Part shown: one piece after another, positions 18,348 to 27,233 of the stretch | Position numbering within the stretch: position 1 is the first letter of the stretch | Layout of the letters: each line of letters opens with the position of its first letter | Source: Curtobacterium luteum | GTDB taxonomy: Bacteria > Actinomycetota > Actinomycetes > Actinomycetales > Microbacteriaceae | Direction of reading: 5' to 3' | Assembly (NCBI RefSeq): GCF_014646995.1 | Contig: NZ_BMOI01000005.1 | Span: 124,001 to 188,000, forward strand | DNA length: 64,000 nucleotides | Notes under the pieces: generated by a model | What the model was told of the DNA's origin: nothing | What the model saw: only the letters and a program-made list of their open reading frames with translations | Databases searched by the model: none | Program-made: the position numbers and the translations under genes

Positions 18348-19607
18348 CTACCCCGCCAAGAAGGCCGCGACGGCGCCGTGCAGGGCCGCGAGGTCGTCGA
18401 CGTGCACGAGTTCGCGGACCGAGTGCATCGACAGCAGCCCCACCCCGATGTCGATCGTCGGGATGCCGAGACGCGTCGCCGCGATCGGGCCGATGGTCGA
18501 GCCGCCGGCGATCGTGTTGACGTTCACGAACGGCTGGTACTCGACGCCCGCCTGGTCGCACGCCGCCGAGAACACCGCTTCGCCCTTCGCCTCGGTCATG
18601 TAGCGCTGGTTCGCGCTGATCTTGAGCAGGGGACCGCCTCCCGGCCGCGGGCGGTTCGTCGGGTCGTGCTTCTCCGGCTGGTTCGGGTGCACGAGGTGCC
18701 CAGCGTCGCTCGACAGCAGCCACGAGGCCCGGAACGCCCGAGCAGCGTCGGAGCGGGTGGCGCCGAGGCCCTCCTGCACGCGCCCGAGGACGTCCTCCAG
18801 GAACGGCCCGCCCGCACCCGAGGGGGTCGAGGAGCCGATCTCCTCGTGGTCGAAGGCCGCGAACACCGGGATGTGGTCCCCGTCGGACGGCGCCTCGACG
18901 ACGCCTCGGATTCCGGCGTGCACGCTCGTGAGGTTGTCCATCCGTCCGGACGCCAGGAACTCGCCCGCGAGACCGATCCGGGCCGGCGCCTGGGTGTCCG
19001 CGAGGAAGAGGTCCCACGACACGGCCTCGTCGCCGACCTGGTCGCGCAGCCAGCCGAGGACGTCGGTCCCGCCGACGTCGCCGCCCACGCCGACGATCGG
19101 GATGGTGTGCCGCTGACGGTCGATCTCCTTGCCGTCGTTCACCCCGCGGTCGAGGTGGATCGCGAGGTTCGGGATCCGGGCGACTGCGCCGGTGGACACG
19201 AGCCGGATGCTGCCGTCGGCGTCGACGACCCGGCCGGCGATCCGGAGGTCGCGGTCGAACCACGTCGAGAGCAGGGCGCCGCCGTAGACCTCCACGTTCA
19301 GCTGCTCCCAGCCGAGCGTCCGCACCGCGGGGTTCGGCTTCACCCGGAAGGTCGGCGAGTCGGTGTGGGCACCGAGGATCCGGAACGGTGTCGTCGCCGT
19401 CGCCCCGGTCGGCAGACGCCAGGCGATCACCGCACCGTCCCGGACGACGACGTACGCGCCGGGCGCGGTCGGCCAGGCGTCGAGTTCGGACAGCTCCGTG
19501 AACCCGGCCGCGACGAGTCGGTCCCGTGCCGCTGCCGCCGCGTGGAACGCGGTCGGGGACTCGGTGACGTACTGGGCGAACTCGGAAGCGATGGCGTCGG
19601 CGGTCAC
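18348..19607 (-). CDS. M18 family aminopeptidase
   Basis: Zinc aminopeptidase that removes acidic or neutral N-terminal residues from peptides in the cytoplasm. The 419-residue protein carries HTDSPTFRVKP (ligand H81, D83), SGRMDNLTS, FDHEEIGSSTPSGAGGPF (catalytic Glu pair) and the C-terminal MHSVRE (ligand histidine). Length and motif order are standard for M18. The GTG at 19605-19607 was chosen at the conserved N-terminus. Its 3' end converges with the DUF6264-like gene 27 bases away. Confidence 0.92.
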   Translation of the reverse strand: MTADAIASEFAQYVTESPTAFHAAAAARDRLVAAGFTELSELDAWPTAPGAYVVVRDGAVIAWRLPTGATATTPFRILGAHTDSPTFRVKPNPAVRTLGWEQLNVEVYGGALLSTWFDRDLRIAGRVVDADGSIRLVSTGAVARIPNLAIHLDRGVNDGKEIDRQRHTIPIVGVGGDVGGTDVLGWLRDQVGDEAVSWDLFLADTQAPARIGLAGEFLASGRMDNLTSVHAGIRGVVEAPSDGDHIPVFAAFDHEEIGSSTPSGAGGPFLEDVLGRVQEGLGATRSDAARAFRASWLLSSDAGHLVHPNQPEKHDPTNRPRPGGGPLLKISANQRYMTEAKGEAVFSAACDQAGVEYQPFVNVNTIAGGSTIGPIAATRLGIPTIDIGVGLLSMHSVRELVHVDDLAALHGAVAAFLAG

Positions 19608-19777
19608 CCGACCATCGTGGCACGGCACCACCCCGACGGCGGCCAGGGCGACCGGACGCAGCAGGGGCGCGTCCTGTCGGACGCGCCCCTGGGCCCACGC
19701 CGGCCGGTACCGGGCCGACGCGCCAGCGGCGGCCCGGCCGTGACCGGTGGGGAGCCTCCCGGCCGTTGCCTGCCGGA

Positions 19778-20806
19778 TCAGCCCTTGGTGTGGCCGGCCG
19801 AACCGAGGACCTTCGCGGCCTCGACCACGCGGGCGGCCATGGCGGTCTCGGCGACCTTGCCCCAGGCGCGCGGGTCGTACTGCTTCTTGTTGCCGACCTC
19901 GCCGTCGATCTTGAGGACGCCGTCGTAGTTCCGGAACATCGAGTCGGCGATCGACCGGGTGAACGCGTACTGCGTGTCCGTGTCGATGTTCATCTTGATG
20001 ACGCCGTTGTGCACGGCCTCGTGGATCTCGTCGTCGGTCGAGCCGGATCCGCCGTGGAAGACGAGGTCGAGCGGGTTCTCGCCGGTGCCGTGCTTCGCGG
20101 CGACCGAGGCCTGGATCTCGCCGAGGAGCTCCGGACGCAGCTTGACGTTGCCGGGCTTGTAGACGCCGTGCACGTTGCCGAATGTGAGCGCGGCGATCCA
20201 GCGGCCCTGGTCGCCGAGGCCGAGCGCGTCGACGACCTTCTCGACGTCGTTCGGAGTGGTGTAGAGCGCGTCGTTCGTGCCCTCGTGCGCGACGCCGTCC
20301 TCCTCGCCGCCGACGACGCCGATCTCGACCTCGAGGATCGCGTTGATGTTCCGCGTCTTCGCGATCATCGTCTTCGCGATCTCGATGTTCTCGTCGAGCG
20401 GCACCGCCGAGCCGTCCCACATGTGGGACTGGAAGATCGGGTTGCGGCCCTGGCGGACCTCTTCCTCGCTCGCGGCGATGAGCGGGAGGACGAAACCGTC
20501 GAGCGCGTCCTTCGGGCAGTGGTCGGTGTGGAGGGCCACCGTGATGTCGTAGTTCTTCGCGACCTCGTGGGCGAACTTCGCCATCGCGAGTGCGCCGGCG
20601 GCACGGTTCTTCACCGTGTGCCCCGCGAAGTAGTCCGCACCACCGGTGGTGACCTGGAGGATGCCGTCGGAGCCGGCCTCCTGCAGCCCCTGGAGGACCG
20701 CGTTGATCGTCTGCGAGGACGAGACGTTGACCGCGGGGTAGGCGAACTTGCCGGCCTTCGCTCGTTCGAGCATCTCGGCGTACTGTTCCGGCGTTGCGAT
20801 GGGCAC
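19778..20806 (-). CDS. fbaA: class II fructose-bisphosphate aldolase
   Basis: Zinc aldolase of glycolysis and gluconeogenesis. The 342-residue protein shows [11 protein letters not shown] (zinc ligand and catalytic aspartate), the [19 protein letters not shown]-terminal region, [10 protein letters not shown] with the phosphate-binding loop and [16 protein letters not shown] near the C-terminus. It is head-to-head with glpX across 220 bases, placing the two opposing steps of the FBP node under neighbouring promoters. Confidence 0.95.
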   Translation of the reverse strand: MPIATPEQYAEMLERAKAGKFAYPAVNVSSSQTINAVLQGLQEAGSDGILQVTTGGADYFAGHTVKNRAAGALAMAKFAHEVAKNYDITVALHTDHCPKDALDGFVLPLIAASEEEVRQGRNPIFQSHMWDGSAVPLDENIEIAKTMIAKTRNINAILEVEIGVVGGEEDGVAHEGTNDALYTTPNDVEKVVDALGLGDQGRWIAALTFGNVHGVYKPGNVKLRPELLGEIQASVAAKHGTGENPLDLVFHGGSGSTDDEIHEAVHNGVIKMNIDTDTQYAFTRSIADSMFRNYDGVLKIDGEVGNKKQYDPRAWGKVAETAMAARVVEAAKVLGSAGHTKG

Positions 20807-21014
20807 TGCGATCTCCTTCGACTTCGGTGGTGTCCTCGCTGAGCCTAGTCAGCCGCACGGGGCCCCGCCGGCCGGTTCCGGACCGCCGCGCCAGCGCCGG
20901 GCTGGCCGTGCCCGGTGGGGAGAGGCACGGTCCGGGTCACGCGCGCGCGTTCCGTCCGTGCTGCACATGCGTTCACAGCGCTCGCGACCGGCCCGCCTCG
21001 CGGCGTGCCGTCGC

Positions 21015-21020
21015 TACGCT
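21015..21020 (+). promoter_or_regulatory. -10 box TACGCT before glpX, probably leaderless
   Basis: TACGCT ends six bases before GTG 21027. GGGAG lies in the gap but is too close to act as a normal ribosome binding site. Confidence 0.45.
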
Positions 21021-21026
21021 GGGAGC

Positions 21027-22016
21027 GTGACTCCCACGACTGAGACCGGCTCCCTGTTCCTCCAGCCCGACCGCAACCTCGCGCTCGAACTCGTCCGTGC
21101 GACGGAGGCCGCCGCGATCCGTGCGCAGCCGTGGGTCGGGCGTGGTGAGAAGAACCTCGCCGACGGTGCCGCGGTCGACGCGATGCGGAAGTTCCTCGGC
21201 ACGGTGAACTTCGACGGCGTCGTGGTGATCGGCGAGGGCGAGAAGGACAACGCCCCGATGCTCTACAACGGCGAGCACGTCGGCAACGGCCACGGTCCGG
21301 CGTGCGACATCGCGGTCGACCCGATCGACGGCACCTCGCTGACCGCTGCCGGCCGGCAGAACGCCATCTCGGTGATGGCCGTGTCCGACCGCGGGTCGAT
21401 GTACGACCCGTCCGCCGTGTTCTACATGGACAAGATCGCCGCCGGTGCCGAGGGCCGCGGGGTCCTCGACCTGGAGAAGCCGATCGGGGAGAACATCCGG
21501 GCCCTGGCGAAGGCGAAGGACAAGGACATCGAGGACATGCAGATCGCCGTCCTCGACCGGCCCCGCCACGACGAGCTCATCCGTGCGATCCGTGCGACCG
21601 GCGCCGGGACGCGGCTGCTGCTCGACGGTGACGTCGCCGGCGGCATCTCGGCTGCGCTGCCGGGGTCGAAGATCGACATGTGCGTCGGGGTCGGCGGCAC
21701 GCCGGAGGGCATCATCACCGCGTGCGCGATCAAGGCGCTCGGTGGTGTGATCCTCGGCAAGCTGCAGCCGAAGGACGACGAGGAGCGGCAGAAGGCGATC
21801 GACGCCGGACACGATCTCGACAAGGTCCTCGACCAGGACGACCTCGTCACGGGCGACAACACGTTCTTCGTCGCGACCGGGGTCACCGACGGTGTGCTCG
21901 TGGACGGGGTCCGGCGTGAGCGCGGCGTCATCCACACGGACTCGATCGTGCTCCGGTCCCGTTCGAACACCATCCGTCGCATCCAGGCCGACCACCGCGC
22001 CGAGAAGTGGTTCTGA
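21027..22016 (+). CDS. glpX: class II fructose-1,6-bisphosphatase
   Basis: Hydrolyses fructose-1,6-bisphosphate, the committed gluconeogenic step; in Actinobacteria GlpX is often the only FBPase. The 329-residue protein has [12 protein letters not shown] and [17 protein letters not shown], the Li+-sensitive phosphatase metal site, and [20 protein letters not shown] near residue 220. Start is GTG 21027 by conserved N-terminus ([15 protein letters not shown]) and the upstream -10 box. A palindrome follows. Confidence 0.95.
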   Translation: MTPTTETGSLFLQPDRNLALELVRATEAAAIRAQPWVGRGEKNLADGAAVDAMRKFLGTVNFDGVVVIGEGEKDNAPMLYNGEHVGNGHGPACDIAVDPIDGTSLTAAGRQNAISVMAVSDRGSMYDPSAVFYMDKIAAGAEGRGVLDLEKPIGENIRALAKAKDKDIEDMQIAVLDRPRHDELIRAIRATGAGTRLLLDGDVAGGISAALPGSKIDMCVGVGGTPEGIITACAIKALGGVILGKLQPKDDEERQKAIDAGHDLDKVLDQDDLVTGDNTFFVATGVTDGVLVDGVRRERGVIHTDSIVLRSRSNTIRRIQADHRAEKWF

Positions 22017-22069
22017 TCCGCTGTCCCGGGGGCTGACGCGCGCTCCGCGTGGCGCCGTTGGTACTCGCC

Positions 22070-22123
22070 CAACCGAAGTCCGTCCGAACCGGGTGTACCC
22101 GTGGTTCGGGCGGACTTCGGTTG
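22070..22123. terminator. palindrome between glpX and rmuC (21-bp arms)
   Basis: CAACCGAAGTCCGTCCGAAC (from 22070) is mirrored by GTTCGGGCGGACTTCGGTTG ending at 22123, one mismatch, 12-base loop. It lies between converging gene ends and shares the AACCGAAGTC core with the element at 11643. Confidence 0.75.
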
Positions 22124-22170
22124 TGCGGCATGAGCGTCCGCAAGGCCGCGCCCGAACCGCAGTACCGAGG

Positions 22171-23433
22171 TCAGTCCTCGTCGAGGGCGCCGACGAGCTC
22201 CGGCGCGGTGAGCAGCCGCGGCTCGTCGTCGATCGTCGCCGGGTCGGCGATGACCTTCGACTCGTCGAGCAGGGAGAGCCGCCGGGCACTCGGCAGCACC
22301 TGCCGTTCGAGTGACCCCACGAAGCGGTTGTAGTCGACGACGGTGCCCCGGATCGCCCGACCGAGCTTGTCGACGTGCCCGCCGAGCGTGGACAGGCGTC
22401 CGTAGAGCTCGCGGGAGACCCGGAAGAGCTCGCGCGCCTCGGCCGTCACGACGTCCTGCTGCCACGAGAAGGCGACCGTCTTCAGCACCGACCAGAGCGT
22501 CACGGGCGACGCCAGAGCGACGCGTTTGCGGAAGGCGTGGTCGAGCAGCCCCGGGTCCGCGGCGAGGGCGCTGGCGATGAGCGACTCCGACGGGATGAAC
22601 GCCACCGTGAGCTCGGGGGAGGCGTCGTACCCGGACCAGTACTCCCGCGCTGCGAGGGCGTCCACGTGTGCGCGGAGCGCTCGGACGTGCTGCTGCAGGA
22701 GCTGGTCGCGGCGAGCCCCCTCGGCGCCGGTCGCGGTGGCGGGGATCTCCGCGGCCTGGAGGTAGGCGCTGAACGGCACCTTCGCGTCGACCGCGATGGT
22801 CTTGCCGCCGGGCAGGTGCACGACCATGTCCGGACGCGCCGCCCCGGCGGACGTCGTGACCGAGCTCTGCACGTCGAAGTCGACCCGCTCCAGGAGCCCG
22901 GCTGCCTCGACCACGTTCCGGAGCTGCGTCTCGCCCCACACGCCGCGCGTGCTGTTCGACGAGAGCGCGCTCGCGAGGGTGTCCGCCGTGGCCCGGAGGC
23001 GCTCCTCGGACTCGGCGGCCGACCGGAGCTGCGCGGACAGGGCGCCGTACTGCTCGCTGCGGGACTGCTCGAGCTCGGCGATCTTGGCGCGCATGACGTC
23101 GAGCGTCTGCGCGACCGGGCTCAGCGCCGAGAGGACCTTCGACTCGTTCTGGTTCCGGGCCGCGTCCGCCCCGTGCATCCGCTGCACGAGGTGTTCGAGT
23201 TCCGCCGCACGGCGCTCGAGGGAGTCGACCTGCCGACGGTACTGGGCGTCCTGCGCGTCGAGGCGCTCCTCCGCGTCGGCGCGCACCGTGTCGAGCTGCG
23301 CACGCAGTGCGTCCGCCGTGGCGTTCGCCGCGGCGGCGTCCACCCCGGCGCGTGACCGCGCGAGTGCCCACGCGACGACGGCGCCGACGGCGACGCCGAT
23401 GACGAGACCGATGACCAGGGCGAGGATCTGCAT
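22171..23433 (-). CDS. rmuC: DNA recombination protein RmuC homologue
   Basis: A 420-residue membrane-anchored nuclease-like protein. One N-terminal membrane segment (residues about 2-25) is followed by a coiled coil to about residue 170 (DTVRADAEERLDAQDAQYRR). The RmuC domain then shows NSTRGVWGETQLRNVVEAAGLL, DMVVHLPGGKTIAVDAKVPFSAYL (PD-(D/E)xK-like core) and ELTVAFIPSESLI. RmuC limits inversions at short inverted repeats in E. coli, which is notable given how many palindromes this genome carries. ATG at 23431-23433. Confidence 0.9.
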   Translation of the reverse strand: MQILALVIGLVIGVAVGAVVAWALARSRAGVDAAAANATADALRAQLDTVRADAEERLDAQDAQYRRQVDSLERRAAELEHLVQRMHGADAARNQNESKVLSALSPVAQTLDVMRAKIAELEQSRSEQYGALSAQLRSAAESEERLRATADTLASALSSNSTRGVWGETQLRNVVEAAGLLERVDFDVQSSVTTSAGAARPDMVVHLPGGKTIAVDAKVPFSAYLQAAEIPATATGAEGARRDQLLQQHVRALRAHVDALAAREYWSGYDASPELTVAFIPSESLIASALAADPGLLDHAFRKRVALASPVTLWSVLKTVAFSWQQDVVTAEARELFRVSRELYGRLSTLGGHVDKLGRAIRGTVVDYNRFVGSLERQVLPSARRLSLLDESKVIADPATIDDEPRLLTAPELVGALDED

Positions 23434-23578
23434 GACGCGACCCTGGCAGGACCCACCGACACCGCGCCTCCAGGCCGTCGACCGTGCCGCCGCCGGCCGA
23501 CCGGCGACCTCGCGCCGCGCCGACGCGCCGCGCCGTCGCGGCCCGCCGCCGTCCCACCCCGGCGACCTCGCGAGCGCC

Positions 23579-23592
23579 ATGTAATGACATTA
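23579..23592. promoter_or_regulatory. candidate GntR operator over the iol -35 box
   Basis: ATGTAATGACATTA contains a TGT-N4-ACA dyad (23580-23589) and a nested TAATG-A-CATTA palindrome. It overlaps the -35 box, the right place for a repressor. A matching TGT-N4-ACA dyad flanked by the same GACATT half-site lies upstream of the GntR gene at 35864-35877. Confidence 0.55.
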
Positions 23593-23612
23593 GGGCAAAG
23601 CGGGTGTACAGT
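23584..23612 (+). promoter_or_regulatory. iol operon promoter
   Basis: ATGACA (23584-23589) is one base from the -35 consensus; 17 bases later comes TACAGT (23607-23612) as -10. Predicted start near 23619, about 40 bases before the iolC ATG, with GGAAGG upstream of the ATG. Confidence 0.6.
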
Positions 23613-23657
23613 CGGACCGTCCGCCGACGACGCCGCACGGAAGGTCCACCCCGTCGC

Positions 23658-24671
23658 ATGCCGCACGAAGCACCCCACGCACACGACGTGATCACCATGG
23701 GCCGCGTCAGCGTCGACGTCTACCCGCAGCAGACCGGCCCCCTCGAGGACGTCACCAGCTTCTCGAAGTCCGTCGGCGGCAGCGCGACGAACGTCGCCAT
23801 CGCCGCGGCCCGACACGGCGCCGACACGGCGGTCATCACCCGCACGGGCAACGACCCCTTCGGCCGCTACATCGCCCGCACCCTGCCCGAGTTCGGCGTC
23901 TCGAACGCGTTCGTCGAGACCGTCGACGGACTGAACACCCCCGTCGCCTTCTGCGAGGTCTTCCCGCCGGACGACTTCCCGCTCTACTTCTACCGTGCGC
24001 CGAAGGCCCCGGACCTCATGATCACGGCGGCGTCCCTCCCGCTCCGCGAGATCGAGCGCGCGCGCATCTTCTGGACGACCGTCACGGGCCTCAGCGAGGA
24101 GCCGAGCCGGCACGCCCACCACGTCGCGCTGCGGGCCCGCACCGACGCCGCGGCACCGACCGCCCGGCACACCGTGCTCGACCTCGACTACCGACCGGTG
24201 TTCTGGTCGAGCCCGGAGGCCGCGTCCCGCGAGGTCGCGGTCGCCCTCGAGCACGCCACGGTCGCCGTCGGCAACCGGGAGGAGTGCGAGGTGGCGGTCG
24301 GCGAGACCGACCCCGTGCGCGCCGCCGACGCCCTGCTGGAACGCGGTGTCGAGATCGCGATCGTGAAGCAGGGGCCGAAGGGCGTGCTGGCGAAGACCCG
24401 TGACGAGCTCGTCGAGTTCCGGCCCCACACGATCGACGTCGTCAACGGCCTCGGCTCCGGCGACGGCTTCGGCGGGGCCCTGACCCACGGACTCCTCCAG
24501 GGGTGGGCACTCGACCGGACCCTCGCGTTCGCGAACGCCGCGGGCGCGATCGTCGCCACCCGCTTCGAGTGCTCCACGGCGATGCCGACGAGCGACGAGA
24601 TCGAGCGGTTCATCCGCGCGAACCCGGCACCGGGGACGACGCACACCATCGAGGAGACGGCGGATGCCTGA
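23658..24671 (+). CDS. iolC: 5-dehydro-2-deoxygluconokinase
   Basis: PfkB-family kinase phosphorylating 5-dehydro-2-deoxy-D-gluconate in myo-inositol breakdown. The 337-residue protein begins with DVITMGRVSVDVYPQQTGPL, has GGSATNVAIAAARHG (sugar-binding), and near residue 265 NGLGSGDGFGGALTHGLL, the PfkB ATP/anion-hole motif with the catalytic aspartate. Context (iolA, B, D, E, G follow) fixes the substrate. ATG 23658 leaves a good ribosome binding site. The stop overlaps the next start by eight bases. Confidence 0.93.
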   Translation: MPHEAPHAHDVITMGRVSVDVYPQQTGPLEDVTSFSKSVGGSATNVAIAAARHGADTAVITRTGNDPFGRYIARTLPEFGVSNAFVETVDGLNTPVAFCEVFPPDDFPLYFYRAPKAPDLMITAASLPLREIERARIFWTTVTGLSEEPSRHAHHVALRARTDAAAPTARHTVLDLDYRPVFWSSPEAASREVAVALEHATVAVGNREECEVAVGETDPVRAADALLERGVEIAIVKQGPKGVLAKTRDELVEFRPHTIDVVNGLGSGDGFGGALTHGLLQGWALDRTLAFANAAGAIVATRFECSTAMPTSDEIERFIRANPAPGTTHTIEETADA

Positions 24672-25653
24672 GCTCACGACCGTTGACTTCCAGCGCCTAC
24701 GCGACCTGCGTGCAGCCCACCCCGAGCAGGTCGCGGACGCCCTGGCAGCGCGACGGCAGCGCCCGCTCCTCGCCGACGACGGGAAGCTGTTCATCGTGGC
24801 CGCGGACCACCCGGCCCGAGGTGCCCTCGCCGTCCGGGACGACGCGTCCGCGATGGCCGACCGGTACGACCTCCTCGAGCGGCTCGTCACGGCCCTCGGT
24901 CGGCCCGGGGTCGACGGGGTGCTCGGGACGCCGGACGTCATCGAGGACCTCGCGCTCCTCGGGGCCCTCGACGACAAGGTCGTGGTCGGCTCGATGAACC
25001 GCGGCGGACTCCGCGGGGCGACGTTCGAGATGGACGACCGGTACACGGCGTACTCGGCACGCGCCATCAAGGACGCCGGTCTCGACTTCGCCAAGCTCCT
25101 CGTCCGCGTCGCGCTCGAGGACGCCGCGACCGCCCCGACCCTCGAGGCGACGGCGCGGGCCGTCAGCGAGGCCGCGGCGCTGCGGCTGCCGATCATGCTC
25201 GAGCCGTTCATGTCGTCCTGGCGCGACGGGAAGGTCGTGAACGACCTCACGGCCGACGCGGTCATCACGTCGATGGCGATCGCGGCCGGCCTCGGGGAGT
25301 CGAGCGCCTACAGCTGGCTCAAGATCCCCGTCGTCGACGACATGGAACGCGTCATGGCCGCCACCACGCTGCCGACGCTGCTGCTCGGCGGCGATCCGTC
25401 CACGCGCCCGGTCGAGACCTACGCCAGGTGGGCGGACGCGCTCGCACTGCCCGGCGTCCGCGGGCTCGTCGTCGGACGGACCCTCCTCTACCCGCCGGAC
25501 GACGACGTCGCCGCCGCCGTCGACGTCGCGTCCTCGCTCGTCCACAGCCGGGAGGCGCGGGGCGCGTTCTCCACACCGGCTCGCGGTCCCGCCGACTCGC
25601 CTGCCCCGTCCACCACCATGGGCTCGTCCATCCCGGAAGGAAGCAACGCATGA
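24664..25653 (+). CDS. (beta/alpha)8 aldolase-like protein of the iol cluster (Cgl0159 type)
   Basis: A 329-residue barrel protein overlapping iolC by eight bases and iolA by four, so it is an integral part of the operon. It carries DDGKLFIVAADHPARGALAV, VVGSMNRGGLRGATFEMDDRYT, DFAKLLVRVALED and WLKIPVVDDMERVM; the lysine in DFAKLL or WLKIP could be a Schiff-base lysine, as in class I/DeoC-LacD aldolases. It resembles the Cgl0159 family found in actinobacterial inositol clusters. No other IolJ-like aldolase is present, so it is the likely enzyme cleaving 2-deoxy-5-keto-gluconate 6-phosphate to malonic semialdehyde and DHAP. That role is inference from context. Confidence 0.75.
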   Translation: MPELTTVDFQRLRDLRAAHPEQVADALAARRQRPLLADDGKLFIVAADHPARGALAVRDDASAMADRYDLLERLVTALGRPGVDGVLGTPDVIEDLALLGALDDKVVVGSMNRGGLRGATFEMDDRYTAYSARAIKDAGLDFAKLLVRVALEDAATAPTLEATARAVSEAAALRLPIMLEPFMSSWRDGKVVNDLTADAVITSMAIAAGLGESSAYSWLKIPVVDDMERVMAATTLPTLLLGGDPSTRPVETYARWADALALPGVRGLVVGRTLLYPPDDDVAAAVDVASSLVHSREARGAFSTPARGPADSPAPSTTMGSSIPEGSNA

Positions 25654-27224
25654 CCACCACGGACCAGACCACCACGACCGTCGGCCACTGGATCGACGGG
25701 GCGCACGTGGCGTCGACGTCGGGGCGGACGGCACCGGTCTACGACCCGGCGCTCGGCATCGCGACGAAGCAGGTCGCCCTCGCGGACGAGTCCGAGATCC
25801 AGGCGGCCATCGCGAGCGCCAAGGCGGCGTTCCCCGCGTGGAGCAACCTCTCCCTGGCGAAGCGGCAGCAGATCCTCTTCGCGTTCCGCGAGGTCCTCAA
25901 CCGCGACAAGGCCGAGCTGGCCGAGATCATCACGAGCGAGCACGGGAAGGTCATCGACGACGCGCTCGGCGAGATCGCCCGCGGACAAGAGGTCGTGGAG
26001 CTCGCGACGAACATCCCGAGCCTGATGAAGGGCGAGTTCTCCGACCAGGTCTCGACCGGGATCGACGTGTACTCGATCCGCCAGCCGCTCGGGGTCGTCG
26101 GCATCATCTCGCCGTTCAACTTCCCGGCGATGGTGCCGCTGTGGTTCCTGCCGATCGCGATCGCCGCCGGCAACACCGTGGTGCTCAAGCCGAGCGAGAA
26201 GGACCCGTCCGCCGCGATCTGGCTGGCGCGGAAGTTCACCGAAGCCGGTCTGCCCGACGGCGTCTTCACCGTGCTCAACGGCGACAAGGCCGCGGTCGAC
26301 GGGCTGCTGACGAGCCCCGACGTCGAGTCGATCTCGTTCGTCGGCTCGACCCCGATCGCGCAGTACGTGTACGAGACGGGCACGAAGCACGGCAAGCGGG
26401 TGCAGGCCCTCGGCGGTGCGAAGAACCACATGCTCGTGCTGCCGGACGCGGACCTCGACCTCGTCGCCGACAACGCGGTGAACGCGGGCTTCGGCTCCGC
26501 CGGCGAGCGTTGCATGGCGATCTCGGTCGTCGTCGCCGTCGATGGGCCCCGGCCGGCCGGTACCGACGCGTCGCGAAGCGACGTGGCGGCCGAGCCGGTC
26601 GGGACGGTCGCGGACGAGCTCGTCGCGAAGATCACGGAGCGCGCGGCGACGCTGCGCATCGGTGACGGCCGCCGCGGCTGCGACATGGGCCCGCTCGTCA
26701 CGAAGCAGCACCGCGACAAGGTCGCCTCGTACATCGAGGTCGCCGAGCAGGACGGTGCCGAGGTCGTGGTGGACGGCCGCACGGTCCGACCCGACGGGGA
26801 CGAGAACGGGTTCTGGCTCGGCCCGACGCTGATCGACAAGGTCCCGACGACGAGCCGCGTCTACACCGAGGAGATCTTCGGCCCGGTGCTCTCCGTCGTC
26901 CGGGTGCAGACCTACGAGGAGGGCCTCGACCTCATCAACTCGGGTGCGTTCGGCAACGGCACGGCGATCTTCACGAACGACGGCGGCGCTGCCCGTCGGT
27001 TCCAGCGCGACGTGCAGGTCGGCATGATCGGCATCAACGTCCCGATCCCGGTGCCGGTCGCGTACTACTCGTTCGGCGGGTGGAAGAACTCCCTCTTCGG
27101 CGACCACAAGGCGTACGGCACCGACGGCGTGAGCTTCTTCACCCGGCAGAAGGCGATCACCTCGCGGTGGTTGGACCCGGCCACGCACGGCGGCGTCGAC
27201 CTCGGCTTCCCGTCGAACGGCTGA
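25650..27224 (+). CDS. iolA: methylmalonate/malonate-semialdehyde dehydrogenase (CoA-acylating)
   Basis: Converts malonic semialdehyde to acetyl-CoA (and methylmalonic semialdehyde to propionyl-CoA). The protein has the ALDH fold: SPFNFPAMVPLWFLPIAIA, VLKPSEKDPSA, SFVGSTPIAQYVY, GGAKNHMLVLPDADLD, catalytic C288 in GSAGERCMAIS, and GIGV-like GMIGINVPIPVPVAYYSFGGWKNS. At 524 residues it is longer than the usual about 500; the excess is an in-frame, Ala/Pro/Arg-rich insertion at about residues 298-319 just after AISVVVAV. Start overlaps the previous stop (ATGA); AGGAAG precedes it. Confidence 0.93.
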   Translation: MTTTDQTTTTVGHWIDGAHVASTSGRTAPVYDPALGIATKQVALADESEIQAAIASAKAAFPAWSNLSLAKRQQILFAFREVLNRDKAELAEIITSEHGKVIDDALGEIARGQEVVELATNIPSLMKGEFSDQVSTGIDVYSIRQPLGVVGIISPFNFPAMVPLWFLPIAIAAGNTVVLKPSEKDPSAAIWLARKFTEAGLPDGVFTVLNGDKAAVDGLLTSPDVESISFVGSTPIAQYVYETGTKHGKRVQALGGAKNHMLVLPDADLDLVADNAVNAGFGSAGERCMAISVVVAVDGPRPAGTDASRSDVAAEPVGTVADELVAKITERAATLRIGDGRRGCDMGPLVTKQHRDKVASYIEVAEQDGAEVVVDGRTVRPDGDENGFWLGPTLIDKVPTTSRVYTEEIFGPVLSVVRVQTYEEGLDLINSGAFGNGTAIFTNDGGAARRFQRDVQVGMIGINVPIPVPVAYYSFGGWKNSLFGDHKAYGTDGVSFFTRQKAITSRWLDPATHGGVDLGFPSNG

Positions 27225-27233
27225 CGCGCACCG

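Noticed and set aside
26541..26606. Frameshift or intein in iolA
   Set aside because: The frame is continuous and the extra segment is only about 22 residues with no splicing motifs.
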